In this document: piece after piece, positions 11,086-21,768 of the stretch
Numbering within the stretch: the stretch's first letter is position 1
Layout of the letters: each line of letters starts with the position of its first letter
The notes under the pieces: generated by a model
Database searches by the model: none
What the model was told of the DNA's origin: nothing
The model's input: only the letters and a program-made list of their open reading frames with translations
Source: Exophiala sp. HKRS030
Lineage: Eukaryota; Ascomycota; Eurotiomycetes; Chaetothyriales; Herpotrichiellaceae
NCBI GenBank assembly: GCA_023897205.1
Contig: JAHWDD010000006.1
Span: 3,720,001 to 3,784,000 of the forward strand
Direction: 5' to 3'
Length of the DNA stretch: 64,000 bases
Program-made: the position numbers and the translations under genes

Positions 11086-12911
11086 CTATGAGTCCAGTTT
11101 CTTATAGACCTTCCATCCCTCGCCTTCCAACCGTGCCGCCTTTGCCATATTCTCATCATCCATCTTCTGCAGATGGTTCTCCACCCACTCTCTGATCCTG
11201 ACATCACTCGTCCCCACGATTCTGGCGGCCAGAAGTGCTGCGTTCACACTATTACCAATACTCACTGTAGCGACGGGAATTCCTCTTGGCATCTGGACGA
11301 TGCTCAACAGGCTGTCCAAGCCATCCAAACTACTAGCCTTGACCGGCACACCAATGACTGGAACTGAGGTGACTGAGGCCATCATACCTGGCAAATGAGC
11401 TGCCCCACCTGCAGCGGCAATGATGGCACGTAGTCCGCGACCTGCGGCTGCTTTGCCAAAATTCAGCATATGCTGAGGCGTGCGGTGAGCTGAGGTGATG
11501 GTAACTTCGTAGGGGATATCCATTTCGTCGAGGAGCGTGAGACCTGGTCGGAGAGTGGCGAGGTCCGTATCGGAACCCATGACGACGGCAATGACAGATT
11601 TCGGCTTCGGTGCTGGGTTAGAGAGGTTTAATTCATTGGCGGTCTTGATGATAGCTGCTGCGGAGGGTGAAGATGAGGTTTTAGAGCGGTGTGCTCGAAT
11701 CGAGTCAACGATGTTGATCAATGGGTGGATCTTGGTTTCAACTTCAGACATGGAAGATCCCAGGATCGTGATGTGGCCCATTTTGCGACCTGGTCGGCCA
11801 TCCCCTTTGCCATAGAGATGGACTTTGGCTCCGGGAATGTCTAGGGCAGCTTCGGCCACCAGCAGATGCGAATCTGGTTCTGCACCACCCAAAATATTTA
11901 GCATGATTGCCGCGGGAGCGACGAGGTCGGTCGAGCCAGGCTTGATTGTTTTGGATAACTTGGGGAGGATTGCTCGAATTTGCGCTTCGTATTGCGACAT
12001 ATGACAGGCTTCGATGGTATAGTGGCCAGAATTGTGCGGACGAGGAGCAATTTCGTTGATTACTAGACTGTCATCGTTCAACAAAAACAATTCAACACCA
12101 AAGACACCAGTGCCGGGAAACGTCGACACAGCTCGCCGGGCAAGATCTTGTGCTGCTTTGGCAATTTTGCGTGATACACCTCGAGCTGGCGCGTAGACAA
12201 GCTTGCAGATGCTGTCTTCATGAATCGTCTCAACTGTAGGGTAAGCGACCGTGGCATCCTCCCAAGACTCTGGGGAAGCTTCCTGCTTAGTCTTCACCAC
12301 CATGACGGCTAGCTCGATCTTGAAGTTGGCCCATTTCTCTGCATACAAAGGTCGATCCTTCAAAGCGGACAATGCTGCTTCGATCTCTGAGACAGAATTG
12401 ACTGGATAGTTGCCTCTACCGTCATATGCCTCGGTCCGCGACTTCAACATGAAAGGATAATCCAACTGATCAGCAATCTCCTTGAGCCCCTGCGGCTCAG
12501 AGGTGCCGACAGCGATTGACTTGGCCGTAGCAATACCAAACTTTGCGAAATGCTGCTTTTGTAAGAATTTGTCTTGTATGGTTCTCACCGTTCTCCAACT
12601 GGGTTGGATGCGCGACCACGATTCGGAGCCCTTGACATAAGGTTGTTCTTCTTCAAGCTCTTCCAAGACCTTTGTGTCAACATGCTCAATCTCGTAAGTC
12701 AATACATCGCAGTTGGCAGCCAGCTTTTTGACATCAGCAGCTTTTGCAAATGAGCCTGTAATATGCTTGTCCAAGGCAACCAGGTTGATTTGCTTCGCGG
12801 GTGCATTCTCGCCGTCCAACACAGCAACCTTGATGTTGAGTCGATGAGCTGCCTCAACCAACATGCGACCCAATTGCCCCCGCCAAGTACACCCACAATA
12901 AGATTATCCAT
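11086..12911 (-). CDS. ADE2: Phosphoribosylaminoimidazole carboxylase (Ade2), frame broken near the start
   Basis: The product is a PurK-like ATP-grasp domain followed by a PurE domain, the fused arrangement used by fungi to convert AIR to CAIR in purine synthesis. The PurE half has the hallmark GSDTDL and SAHRTP motifs, then AAAGGAAHLPGMMA. The N-terminal MDNLIVGVLGGG is in one frame (from the ATG at 12909-12911) and the following LGRMLVEAAHRL is in another. The break is at a run of five C at 12877-12881 on the plus strand; six would give GGGQLGRML, the expected nucleotide-binding loop, and a product of 608 residues. No intron can explain it, because the two pieces touch. The rest of the frame, 595 codons, is open. 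Loss of Ade2 would cause adenine auxotrophy, so a sequence error is more likely than a true null. Confidence 0.92.
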
Positions 12912-15688
12912 GATGATCGGAATGTAACGTGTTTGTCAGCCAGCTGAGTGACTGAGAGGTTTCAAGTTGCCAGTGTTTTGAAGCTTTTGTCCAAACTCAA
13001 ACGAGAAGCCACCGACTGCTGTTACCTGCTCTTAATGAGGCCTTTTCAGCGCAGACCCTGTAGATACCGTACGACACGTTTGGTTCACCTCGGGTTATAC
13101 AATGGAAGCACAAGGAGTCGTGTGCTTAATTGCCCATATGGCGGGGAGTAACTTGTACGTAGGGCCATGAAATTTTTTGGAGTAAAGTTTCAAAAAGGCA
13201 GTGCGGAGATGCAGCCTCTTCCAATCGGGGAAAGTGTTTCCCTCCTTTTTGTCTGACAACGAGAAACGACCTGGAGGGACAGTTGTTGGTGACTAGCGGC
13301 GCCAAGTGCAACCTGTCAGTCGGATTCTAAAGCTCTGTCAGTCAATCGAATTTCAATGGAACAGCCAAAGTCACACATTGGGTTCCGTGGGTACCTAACT
13401 CATACATTTTCCAGCCTCGACACCAAGGGATGTTGTTGGAATGTCCACACCGTTGATTTTGCAACAGACACAATGCCTCGGCCCCTGTGAACTAACAAGC
13501 GCAGGAATCCAGGAGTCTAAGGCCCGGGGCTTGAAGGGAGATCCAGACAAATTGATGGGGAATATGTGGGCCTTGATGTTGGGCCCGAGGGGACCACGAG
13601 GCCTCCACTCGGGGATGTGATACCCCGTCACGCCTGTTGACAAGTTCCAAGATGACATGTAACACGGTGACATCCAAGGATGCGGAGATCGCACTGCAGT
13701 TACGGGGGAATTTCCCAACTCTGAAAGGCGAGGCTTTTGGTGCAACAACGGTTGCATGAAGTCCAGGCCAGAATTCCAACGTGTTCACCCTGGCACAATC
13801 TGGGCAAAGAATGGCTTCGTCAGGGCTCAGAAGTCCTGACTTGAGGCTTCAAATCACGCGAGGTCAGGCAGCAGTCGAGCTCCTGTCTCGACTGAGTTGT
13901 TGAGCTGTCATTGCAGTCTCAAATAGAACACCCCAGAGCGAATTGCGATTCTACTTAGTGCGTACTCCGCGTAATGAGACTATTTTGCCATGGCTGTACG
14001 GAGTACCAGGGTTGAAAACCACGCAGCTGGATGCAAAGTGACCGAGCCCTAAAACCGGACCAGCCCATCCACCCGTGCTGCCGCCAACCTTCTAAACGCT
14101 TCCGCAGGAGGAGCCATGGGAGCTTTGAAGACGCCAGGGCCCCTGTTTTGTGACGGATACCCCCATGTTACTGGGATACTGCTCGATAGTGGCTTGCTTG
14201 TGGATATTGAGTTTGGGGTTTTTGCGTCCGACAACATTTCCAGAGCTTGAGAATCAGGATCGACCCCCATGCTATACCGTACTGGTGCATATTTACAGTC
14301 ACGACGTATGTACATGCTCCGTACTGGATCAGACGAGGATTGAATTCCGGAAGGACCTCGAAACATCCGGTTACTGTAGTTCTGGTAATTTCTAGCGTAA
14401 TGGAGCACCCCAGAGTTGGGAATCATTTCATCCTCCTCAAGGGACCACAGGGACTAAGTAGGAGCGCTGCCCGACCCGTCTCCCGATCCAAATTTGATTG
14501 CAGATCCGGAGATCAGGGAAATATCCCTGGGTCGATGCGATGGGGGACGAGCTTTTCAATACTGGCGGTAACCTGGGAAAGGGATGCAGGAATGGCCAGC
14601 AACCCTCAGTGACCGCTATTGACAGAGAATGGATGCAAGCATCCCTGGGACAGCAATGATAGCCCGAGAGGTGGGGATCACACCGGATTACCCGAAAGGG
14701 AGGGATGAAAGGGCGATCAATCATGATTTTTTCCAACAAGCCAACTAGCCATGCATTCGTGGCATTCCACACGAATATGTTTCAGCCCAGCAGAGAGCCA
14801 GGCAGCCGCGAATGAGCCAACACAGAGACGGGAGACGAGAGACGATACGGAGCAGAGCCGGACGACCAAAGTTCAAGCTCTGGACAAGGATGAAAAAGGA
14901 ATGGATGAGCAAATGAGCAAACGAACCAAAAATGAGCAAAACGAGCTACAAATTAACGAGTCGAACGATGCAAGCGGTGGGTTTTGACTGGCTTCGGAAG
15001 GAGTGGCTTTTAGTGGCTTCGATGACAGACTGGCAGTTTAGGCCATGGGCACCTACTTTGGTACTAGGCATCTCCTTACCTACCTACGGAGTAGGCATGT
15101 ATGTACTAGGTAGTTAGTAGTTACCAGGTTATACCGTAATTCTGGGCTAAAGGCCAAGAGGCTATTGGGGCACTGGGGCTCAGGCCTTGGGCTACGGCAC
15201 TTGCGGCCAGCTTGCGGCTTACCAGTGTGCCAGGCCAGGTGCTAGCAACTGGACTGCCAGTCAGAGCTTTGGGATGTTTAGGCTTCATTCCCACCACCCG
15301 CCGGGCCCTAGTCAATCATCCCTCGTGGCGCTCCGGGGAAAGCTCTGGCGCTCCAATCCGGGCTGGGGTGACTTGGGTCTGTCGTTCAACCGGGTTCAAT
15401 TGAAATGCGACATCCCACGTCTCCTTGACCGCTACAATTTTGTGAACGCTCAACTTTTTTTCCCTGGCTGTTGCTGTTCCCAACTCTTCAAGGGGTCCGG
15501 GGCGAACGGCCCTTTCCATCTCATACCCAAGCAAGCCGTTCTAGTTCTCATGTACAAAAGATCTCCTCCCTTGCTCTCAGACTTCCTCTTTCCTTTCTCT
15601 TCTCCATCTATCTTCCCAAACAACATCCCCCAGTCCTCTCCACTGTCGATCGTTCTGATCCCAAGACATATCAAAGCCCGCCAAACCC
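12912..15688. other. Gene-poor stretch
   Basis: About 2.8 kb upstream of ADE2 with no convincing gene on either strand. It has copies of TACGGAGTA at 13997-14005 and 15085-15093 and a related TACTCCG at 13963-13969. The part from about 15580 is pyrimidine rich and leads into the TATA box of the next unit. The ADE2 promoter lies at its left end. Confidence 0.5.
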
Positions 15689-15695
15689 TATATAA
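15689..15695 (+). promoter_or_regulatory. TATA box of the 63-codon gene
   Basis: TATATAA follows a long pyrimidine-rich stretch and lies about 70 bases before a good 5' leader intron donor. It fits a start of transcription near 15720. Confidence 0.5.
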
Positions 15696-15764
15696 GGTAC
15701 CGTGCCTGCAGCTACCGCCGATCACCTTATCTCCGCCCTTCTTAGCCTAAATCGGATTGCCATC

Positions 15765-15845
15765 GTAAGTTGCTTCTGAGACGCCAGGTGGTTGAATGGC
15801 TTCTGGTCATATATTGTGGGATATGTTCTAATCATCATAATCCAG
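15765..15845 (+). other. Probable intron in the 5' leader
   Basis: The donor is GTAAGT (perfect), CTAATC lies near 15828-15833 and the end is TCCAG. It is 81 bases long, within the range seen in this window. It lies between the TATA box and the ATG of the small ORF at 15919. Confidence 0.45.
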
Positions 15846-15918
15846 ACACGGCAGCGATTACTCTTCTCTCCACTTCGTCTACCACCAAACACCCACCTGT
15901 ACCACCCTGGTCGTCAAC

Positions 15919-16110
15919 ATGCAACGCTCATCATATCGATCAACTGTCCTATCCCAAGAAAACTTCAGCCGAGACATGCACCGAGCAGTCGAAGCCTCGC
16001 CCAAACCCAAATATTCCAACCTGGATCGAAGATACAATTCCGAGCACCAGCCTCCTCCACCACCACCATCGCCTGTGGCCTGGAATCGGAACAAGTCCGA
16101 CCGAAAATGA
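15919..16110 (+). CDS. Possible small protein, 63 residues, unknown
   Basis: The ATG at 15919 opens 63 codons. The product starts MQRSSYRSTVLSQENFSR, is rich in serine and arginine, and has a run of six prolines near residues 45-50. It has no membrane segment or family that I recognise. Support comes from context: a TATA box at 15689, a pyrimidine-rich leader, a well-formed leader intron (15765-15845) and the ATG context CAACATGC. Codon use is mixed and the ORF is short, so it could instead be the leader of a non-coding transcript, or one exon of a larger gene that I did not resolve. It converges on the TFIIIC subunit gene, whose stop is about 190 bases away. Confidence 0.4.
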   Translation: MQRSSYRSTVLSQENFSRDMHRAVEASPKPKYSNLDRRYNSEHQPPPPPPSPVAWNRNKSDRK

Positions 16111-16304
16111 GATCGTTTTCATCGGACCGCCTTCTTGACGAGGCTATAGACTGGATATTGGTGTCTTCATTGATCGGGCTTCTTCATTGTCATTCATATT
16201 GAGGAGTAACATTGCATACTTTGGCGCGCTGAGCAACAAATTTGTCTGGAGTACTTGAGGGGGCACATTGCAAAGCTTGAGGAATTTTAGCTTATCCCAC
16301 GTAT

Positions 16305-17274
16305 TCATGGGGATTTCATAGCCTCGTCATCTAATCGAGAATAGATCTTCTGCAGTCTTTTCACTGCCTCCGCATCTCCCTTGACAATCCTTTGGTTCAA
16401 GGCATCGATCTCCTGCAACGTATCTTCGTCCATGTTGGTCTGGTCTGCCGGAGCAAACCTGTCATCTGCGTATGTTCGAACAACATCATGTTCCCCGCGT
16501 CTCCGCTTGATCTCCATGAGCTTCTCCAGGAAGCTGGCTTGGTTTTTCAATTGAATGTTCAATTTGGCGTTGTTCCGGTGCATGGTGCCAAGACTTTTCC
16601 CTTCCGTGTCTTTATCCCCGGTACCTGTAGATTGTTCGTCGTGGTACGACTCATCTTCAGCTCGGCGTCTCTTCTTTGCTGGAATTTTCTTCATCACGGC
16701 TCGATGGCCCAGAAGTTTGATTCGAGACATTGCCAACAAGTCGTAGTCATCTGTTGACTGCAACGGTTCGACATTCTGTGCCGCATCGGGTTTCGTGAGA
16801 AACATGTTGGTTCCGATCATGTCAATCCAGGCACAACTGAAGATATGACCGTCGTATGCAACGATAGGGTTGACAGAGTCCATGTCGAGTATCTCCAGCT
16901 TGAGCTCGGGGTCAGCAGGCTCATCGCCGTCTTGTTGTGTTGACGGCGACGGCTGACTCGCCATATTCTCTTCCCCATCCTGGGCTATGACATCAGGAGA
17001 ATCTTCATCCTGGTCTGGCGTCGAAGCAGCAGGTTTCCTTTTACCTGCAGACTTGGATGCTTTCTTGGCTCGAGCCCCGGAAGTACTTCCTTTCGGGCCG
17101 GAGTTCAAAGAAGAAAGATCGAGGTCGACATAGAATGACTGTCAAGGGCGTAAGAAAAAGTCGTCACGTGGATGAGAGACATGTTGTTCATGCACCCTGT
17201 TGGCCTACCTCTGTTTGGCTGTAGTCATACTCGTACTCATATTCATCGTCCACTTCTGAACGTTCAGGGTTCAT
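16305..17274 (-). CDS. TFIIIC subunit 6 (tau55-related) homologue
   Basis: Two exons: 17274-17209 and 17138-16305, with a 70-base intron (GTAGGC...TTGACAG). The product is 299 residues. It begins MNPERSEVDDEYEYEYDYSQ, then SFYVDLDLSSL, an acidic start typical of the family. A serine/alanine/lysine linker follows, then the conserved core ELKLEILDMDSVNPIVAYDG and IFSCAWIDMIGTNMFLT, near residues 90-130. The C-terminal half is basic and helical. This is the small beta-barrel subunit of TFIIIC, which helps recruit RNA polymerase III to tRNA genes. Assignment rests on the core and the acidic tyrosine-rich N-terminus; recombinant orthologues vary a lot elsewhere. The ATG is in the first exon, which a simple ORF call would miss. 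The frame is intact. Confidence 0.75.
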
Positions 17275-18361
17275 GCTGAGTAGCCCATTATACTTTGATG
17301 GCTCCGTTGATATCTTGAAGGCATTTGATATGTCCCATCAAAGCGTGACATGGGGTGGCACAAGACCGGCGATTCATGCGAGGGCAGGAAAAAGCAACGT
17401 GTGTTTCGGAAAAGACTTATCGCACCCACTCGCACCATCAGGTTCACAAACCGCGAGGGAAGCGCCAAGGCACTAGTGTCGAGTTAAAGCAGGTTTAGCT
17501 CTTACTTAATAAGAGTACCACGGCCGTGCACGCCCGTGGTCCCTCAGCACCTGAGTACCGTGTCCCCCTGCGTGCTATAAATCGTTCGAAGGGATTCTTC
17601 TCTATCTCTTCCGAGGATTCATTAGTTGGTGTTACACTCTGCTGCTACTGTTTCTTGACATCTCGCTTTCTCGATTACCTGATCGGGTATTTACTTAGTT
17701 ATCCTTACGGTGGGCGCATGTACATATCTAGATCGTTGATAGACTAGCAAGGTCACGTGGGTGCCGGTTTGCCCAGGTACCTCCTAGGTACGGGGCGCCT
17801 CCGGAGTACTTTAGAAGGTAGATTGGTGGTATCAGACGTCCCCCATTCGTTTCGGAATGTTGGGTGAGCTGAGTCACCTCGACACGGGTTGATTGTTGAA
17901 AGACATCGTGTCAAGCAACGCGTCCTTCCTTGGCCCGTGGCAGAAGCCAATCACAGGATAGAGTCATGAGTGATGAGAGTGTCGGACCAAACAGAAAGAT
18001 GCGGAAGACAGGAGTGCTTGGAGGTCAGCTTTTAAGAGGGCACTGAGGGCAAACGCATTTGATGCACACAAGTGGTGGCTTATCATTTGGCATGAAACCC
18101 GGAATTGAAACCACCAGTGAGCGACGAGGACATGAAGGGGTGACCATTTGGTTCGATGGATCGACAAGTCACGAGTCTGGAAAATTGATGCGCAGAGACA
18201 CTGACCGGAAACTCTGTACCAAATGCGGACGGTGATGGTCTCATATACGGATATAGTCTGATACATAGAGCCGTGAAGTGAAGGCCCAGAGGACCCGATG
18301 CCCGAGAGGCCGAGTGGGCTGTCATTGTTTGAACCTTCTCGTCCCTCTTCCCCCCGTTGAC
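17275..18361. other. Intergenic region with an inverted repeat
   Basis: About 1.1 kb upstream of the TFIIIC gene. At 17517-17540, ACCACGG and CCGTGGT flank a 10-base centre. This overlaps the 16-mer CCGTGCACGCCCGTGG (17524-17539), found again with one change at 21203. No gene is supported. Confidence 0.5.
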
Positions 18362-18368
18362 TATAAAT
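18362..18368 (+). promoter_or_regulatory. Possible TATA box
   Basis: TATAAAT lies 133 bases before the ATG of the 130-codon ORF at 18501. It is AT-rich against a mixed background, but there is no other evidence of a start site. Confidence 0.35.
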
Positions 18369-18500
18369 GGGTAAGCCAGCCTACGTCAATGTCATCACCA
18401 ATGACCACTGTCAGCTGCGGCACTCATGAATCAGGAATTTCCCTCTACTTTTTGACCTTAATCCTACTCACAATTGCCTTCTTATCAAACATATTCTAGA

Positions 18501-18890
18501 ATGGGTCAACATATTCACAGTATCCCTGCGCAGTCACAACTAAGAATATCCCAATCTAGTCAACGGCAATCATCTCAGCCAATAACTCACCGCTCACCAG
18601 TAAGTTTACCCCCAAGTCCGAAGGCCGAGGACGCCTTTATCGTGCGGATGCTCGCGGATGTCTTTGTCAATCATCTCACCCATTCACGGCGTGTGGGCCC
18701 ACTCGAATATCGCACCTGTCCAGCGGAGCCTGATATCGTGTCATTTCGTCCGCAAATGAGAGGCACGGCCTCATCATTACCATCGAGCAAAGCTGCATCT
18801 TACAGCCTGTTCGACAACAATCCGGATAGCCCGATGATCCGCCTTCCGCTGGGGATATATCACTCATCTGTGCAGATATCGGCTTACTAA
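18501..18890 (+). CDS. Possible small hypothetical protein, 129 residues
   Basis: An ATG at 18501 opens 129 codons, starting MGQHIHSIPAQSQLRISQSS. The first 45 residues are rich in serine, glutamine and proline; the middle (EDAFIVRMLADVFVNHLTH) could form a helix. I recognise no family. A TATAAAT box lies 133 bases upstream and the leader is pyrimidine rich. It contains a perfect GTAAGT at about 18600, so it may instead be part of a spliced leader of the VPS62-like gene downstream. Confidence is low. Confidence 0.3.
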   Translation: MGQHIHSIPAQSQLRISQSSQRQSSQPITHRSPVSLPPSPKAEDAFIVRMLADVFVNHLTHSRRVGPLEYRTCPAEPDIVSFRPQMRGTASSLPSSKAASYSLFDNNPDSPMIRLPLGIYHSSVQISAY

Positions 18891-19244
18891 ATCCGCGTTG
18901 TGTCTTTCTGCTGTCAGATCATTTTCCATATTGGATGCTTTGGCTAATCATATGGACGTTCCACTTTGACAGTGTCGGTAACATCGCACCATGTCGTACC
19001 ATTGCCGCTCACCCAAACCATATATACTCAATCGACCTTACCTTCTATCCTCATTCCGACCTCCTCTGATACCCTTTCCCTAGGCGTGCCGTGCTCCTCT
19101 CTCCATTTTCCGGTACATACTTCTGCTGAGCCAGATCTCGGAGTCGAATCCATCGAGATTCGAGTAGACCGAGGAATACCAGAGGCTGGGCACGGTGACA
19201 GTGCCTATGACAAGGCTACGGCGACCTCTAAGGCGGGAGAGGAG

Positions 19245-20845
19245 ATGAAGGCAGTCAAAACCAAGGCGACAATAGGACTGCTGTCTACCATTATCTCGTA
19301 CATGACTTTGAACAGTATTGCAAGAGCAACACATCCTGAAGCATTCATATGGCAAGATGAGGATAGAGAAGAGGCAACATGGATGGCAACATCTAAGTCA
19401 TGGCTGGACCGCAAGTCATGCCGTTGGCTCGGCATCTGTGGCGGACTACACATAAACTTCATTGGAGAACTAGATCGCTTTGGACACGTACCTAAGCTGA
19501 CCCGGAAACACAGCCCACACAATGATGGGACTCCTGACTGGGATTGGCAAAATGCCTGGACAGAAGGTAGAGACCGACCCGAAGATTGGACAGACGACGA
19601 GAGAGTGCTGAGGAATGTTCCCGATTATGTTATGGAATATGCACCCTTGGTTCACCTGTATTCTGGAGAGCAGTTCTGGCCCTGTGATATTGCCGAGCAC
19701 CTGTATCATATCACTCCAGCCTTGAACTATACCCCGCTTCAAGCTGAGCAGCGACATCCCACATTGGGAAATTTGGATAAATTGAACGAATGGCAGCATG
19801 GTCGGTGGGTGTTTCTAACCAGCAATGATGATGTCGAAGAACGTCCCGAGTGGCTAGAAGGAGAGAAGAACATTCCAAATACTCCATCGAATCCTGACGA
19901 CACCTTCGAAGACAACGATGGCTGGGTCCATCGGCCTGGAAGAACATATGCTCAGGGAGTCAAGGATGCCATGCATGATCTGAAGGATTGGTTCACTGCG
20001 AATCCTGAAGATGCAGTTGTCAAAGAAGACTCCCGTTTGACGACTCAATTTGGAAAGACGGATAATTCCCGAATATCTCAAATACGTCATGAGAATCTGA
20101 AGCGTAGTGAATCAGTACGCGATGGCGAGGGCAAAATACGAGGTGGTCGAAGTGATGCTCCTGCGGTCTTGATCACTGTCAACAAAGGTCACGGCATCGT
20201 GGACGCCTTCTGGTTCTTCTTCTACAGTTTCAATTTGGGGAACGTTGTGTTGAATGTCCGCTTTGGAAACCACGTTGGAGATTGGGAACACACTGCCATC
20301 CGATTTCAACACGGCGAACCCAAGGCGGTCTTCTTCAGTGAGCATAACTTTGGGTCAGCCTATAGCTATGCTGCTGTAGAGAAGCTCGGCAAACGACCGG
20401 TCATTTACTCAGCTTATGGCACCCATGCCATGTACTCAACACCTGCCACCCACCCCTACATTCTACCATGGGGATTCTTCACGATCTGACTGATCGGGGT
20501 CCCCTTTGGGATCCAGCGTTGAACGCTCATGCTTACACTTATGATCACAAGAACGACACACTACGTTCATCCAACCTCACCCCGGAAGCACCTGTCGGCT
20601 GGTTTGATTTTGCGGGCCACTGGGGTGATAAGTTCTATCCCTTGAATGATAAACGACAATACCGATTTGCTGGTCAATACCACTATGTGAATGGGCCCTT
20701 GGGGCCGAAATTTAAGGATCTAGCAAGGAAAAAGATCTGCCCTGGCGGAGATTCAGCCCCTTGTGTGATCAAGAACTGGCTCGCTGGATCTGACAAGATA
20801 GGGCGAGTGCATATGACGAATGAAGATGGCGAGGATCAACTGTAG
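19245..20845 (+). CDS. VPS62: Vps62-family protein, frame broken once
   Basis: The product has the Vps62 hallmarks: VPDYVMEYAPLVHLYSGEQF near residues 130-150, then the C-terminal VRFGNHVGDWEHTAIRFQHG and SAYGTHAMYSTPATHPYILPWG, and then LHDLTDRGPLWDPALNA in another frame. The break is at the run of four G at 20470-20473; five would join ...ILPWG to ILHDL... as expected, giving about 533 residues. Yeast Vps62 is implicated in vacuolar protein sorting; biochemical activity is unknown. The start at 19245 puts a short hydrophobic segment (TIGLLSTIISYMTL) at the N-terminus, a likely signal anchor. The frame stays open upstream to about 18966, but that part looks like a pyrimidine-rich leader, so the start is uncertain. 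Confidence 0.8.
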
Positions 20846-21768
20846 GGTTGACGACTACTCTCATTATATGAAGACTGCTCTCAGCTTCACTGCTGATTAG
20901 CATCATGATACCCCGGATATGAATTTGGCGTTTGATGTATTTTGGTCAGTGTATCTGCTTCTGCAGTATCAAGGGATGAATTAGATACAACTGTCGTTCA
21001 ATCACTGTACATGTGCTATGAAGAATCTAGGTCCCTAATTAGGCATGTCCATTCATCCGGATCGTGTAGACTCCTTGAATTCTTGCTTCCTGGTTCCCAC
21101 TGGTTAGAATGTTTCTGGCCGGACGACGAGATGAATATTTGGCACGTGCGTAGGGCACGGGTGACACATCCAGTGGAGAGGCTTGCCTACTCCGTTTTTA
21201 GACCGTGCACGACCGTGGATGGCATTACACATTGCCATTCCTTAGGCAGTCCGATTGACGCCCGCGCGGGAGCTTGAGCCCGAATGACAGCCCTAACCAC
21301 ACCAAGTGATCAACTAACTACTTAGTTTTAAATCCGTGCATGTCCATGGACTTCAGGCTGTCAGGTTGCCTTTCAATCCACCTGCACTGCCTACCGCCTG
21401 CCTGCCCGCCTGCCGGCCTGATCAAATCTTCCCCGCTCAAGGTTAATCGCCTAGCACTTTGCACGCAGGACCGCAAGCAAATGCAGTCCAAAACTTGGTT
21501 TCAGATCGAATTCGCCTCCACTTGTCATTAATTGCCTGCGTCTTTAGCCACGCTTGGCCATTCTTCATTGTTCACCATCTCCTATTGTGACGCCTGATCA
21601 TCGAGACTGATATAAAGAGAGATAGCACAAGTTCATCTCGATGCCACGATAAATTCCATCCGTTGCATCTTTCAAACCTCTTGCACCCATCATCATCGGG
21701 TCCGCTACATGTACCTACACGATGTCTTGACTTCTTGACCGACAAGTCAGACAATAATACCCTTTGAC
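20846..21768. other. Intergenic region with two copies of a diverged 16-mer
   Basis: About 0.9 kb between VPS62 and the STIMATE-family gene. CCGTGCACGACCGTGG is at 21203-21218 and the more diverged CCGTGCATGTCCATGG is at 21334-21349. A CTGCC/GCCTG-rich stretch lies near 21385-21420. No gene is supported. Confidence 0.5.

Noticed and set aside
15187..15750. A 187-codon open frame before the small gene
   Set aside because: Its composition changes abruptly, and it covers the pyrimidine-rich promoter and the TATA box.
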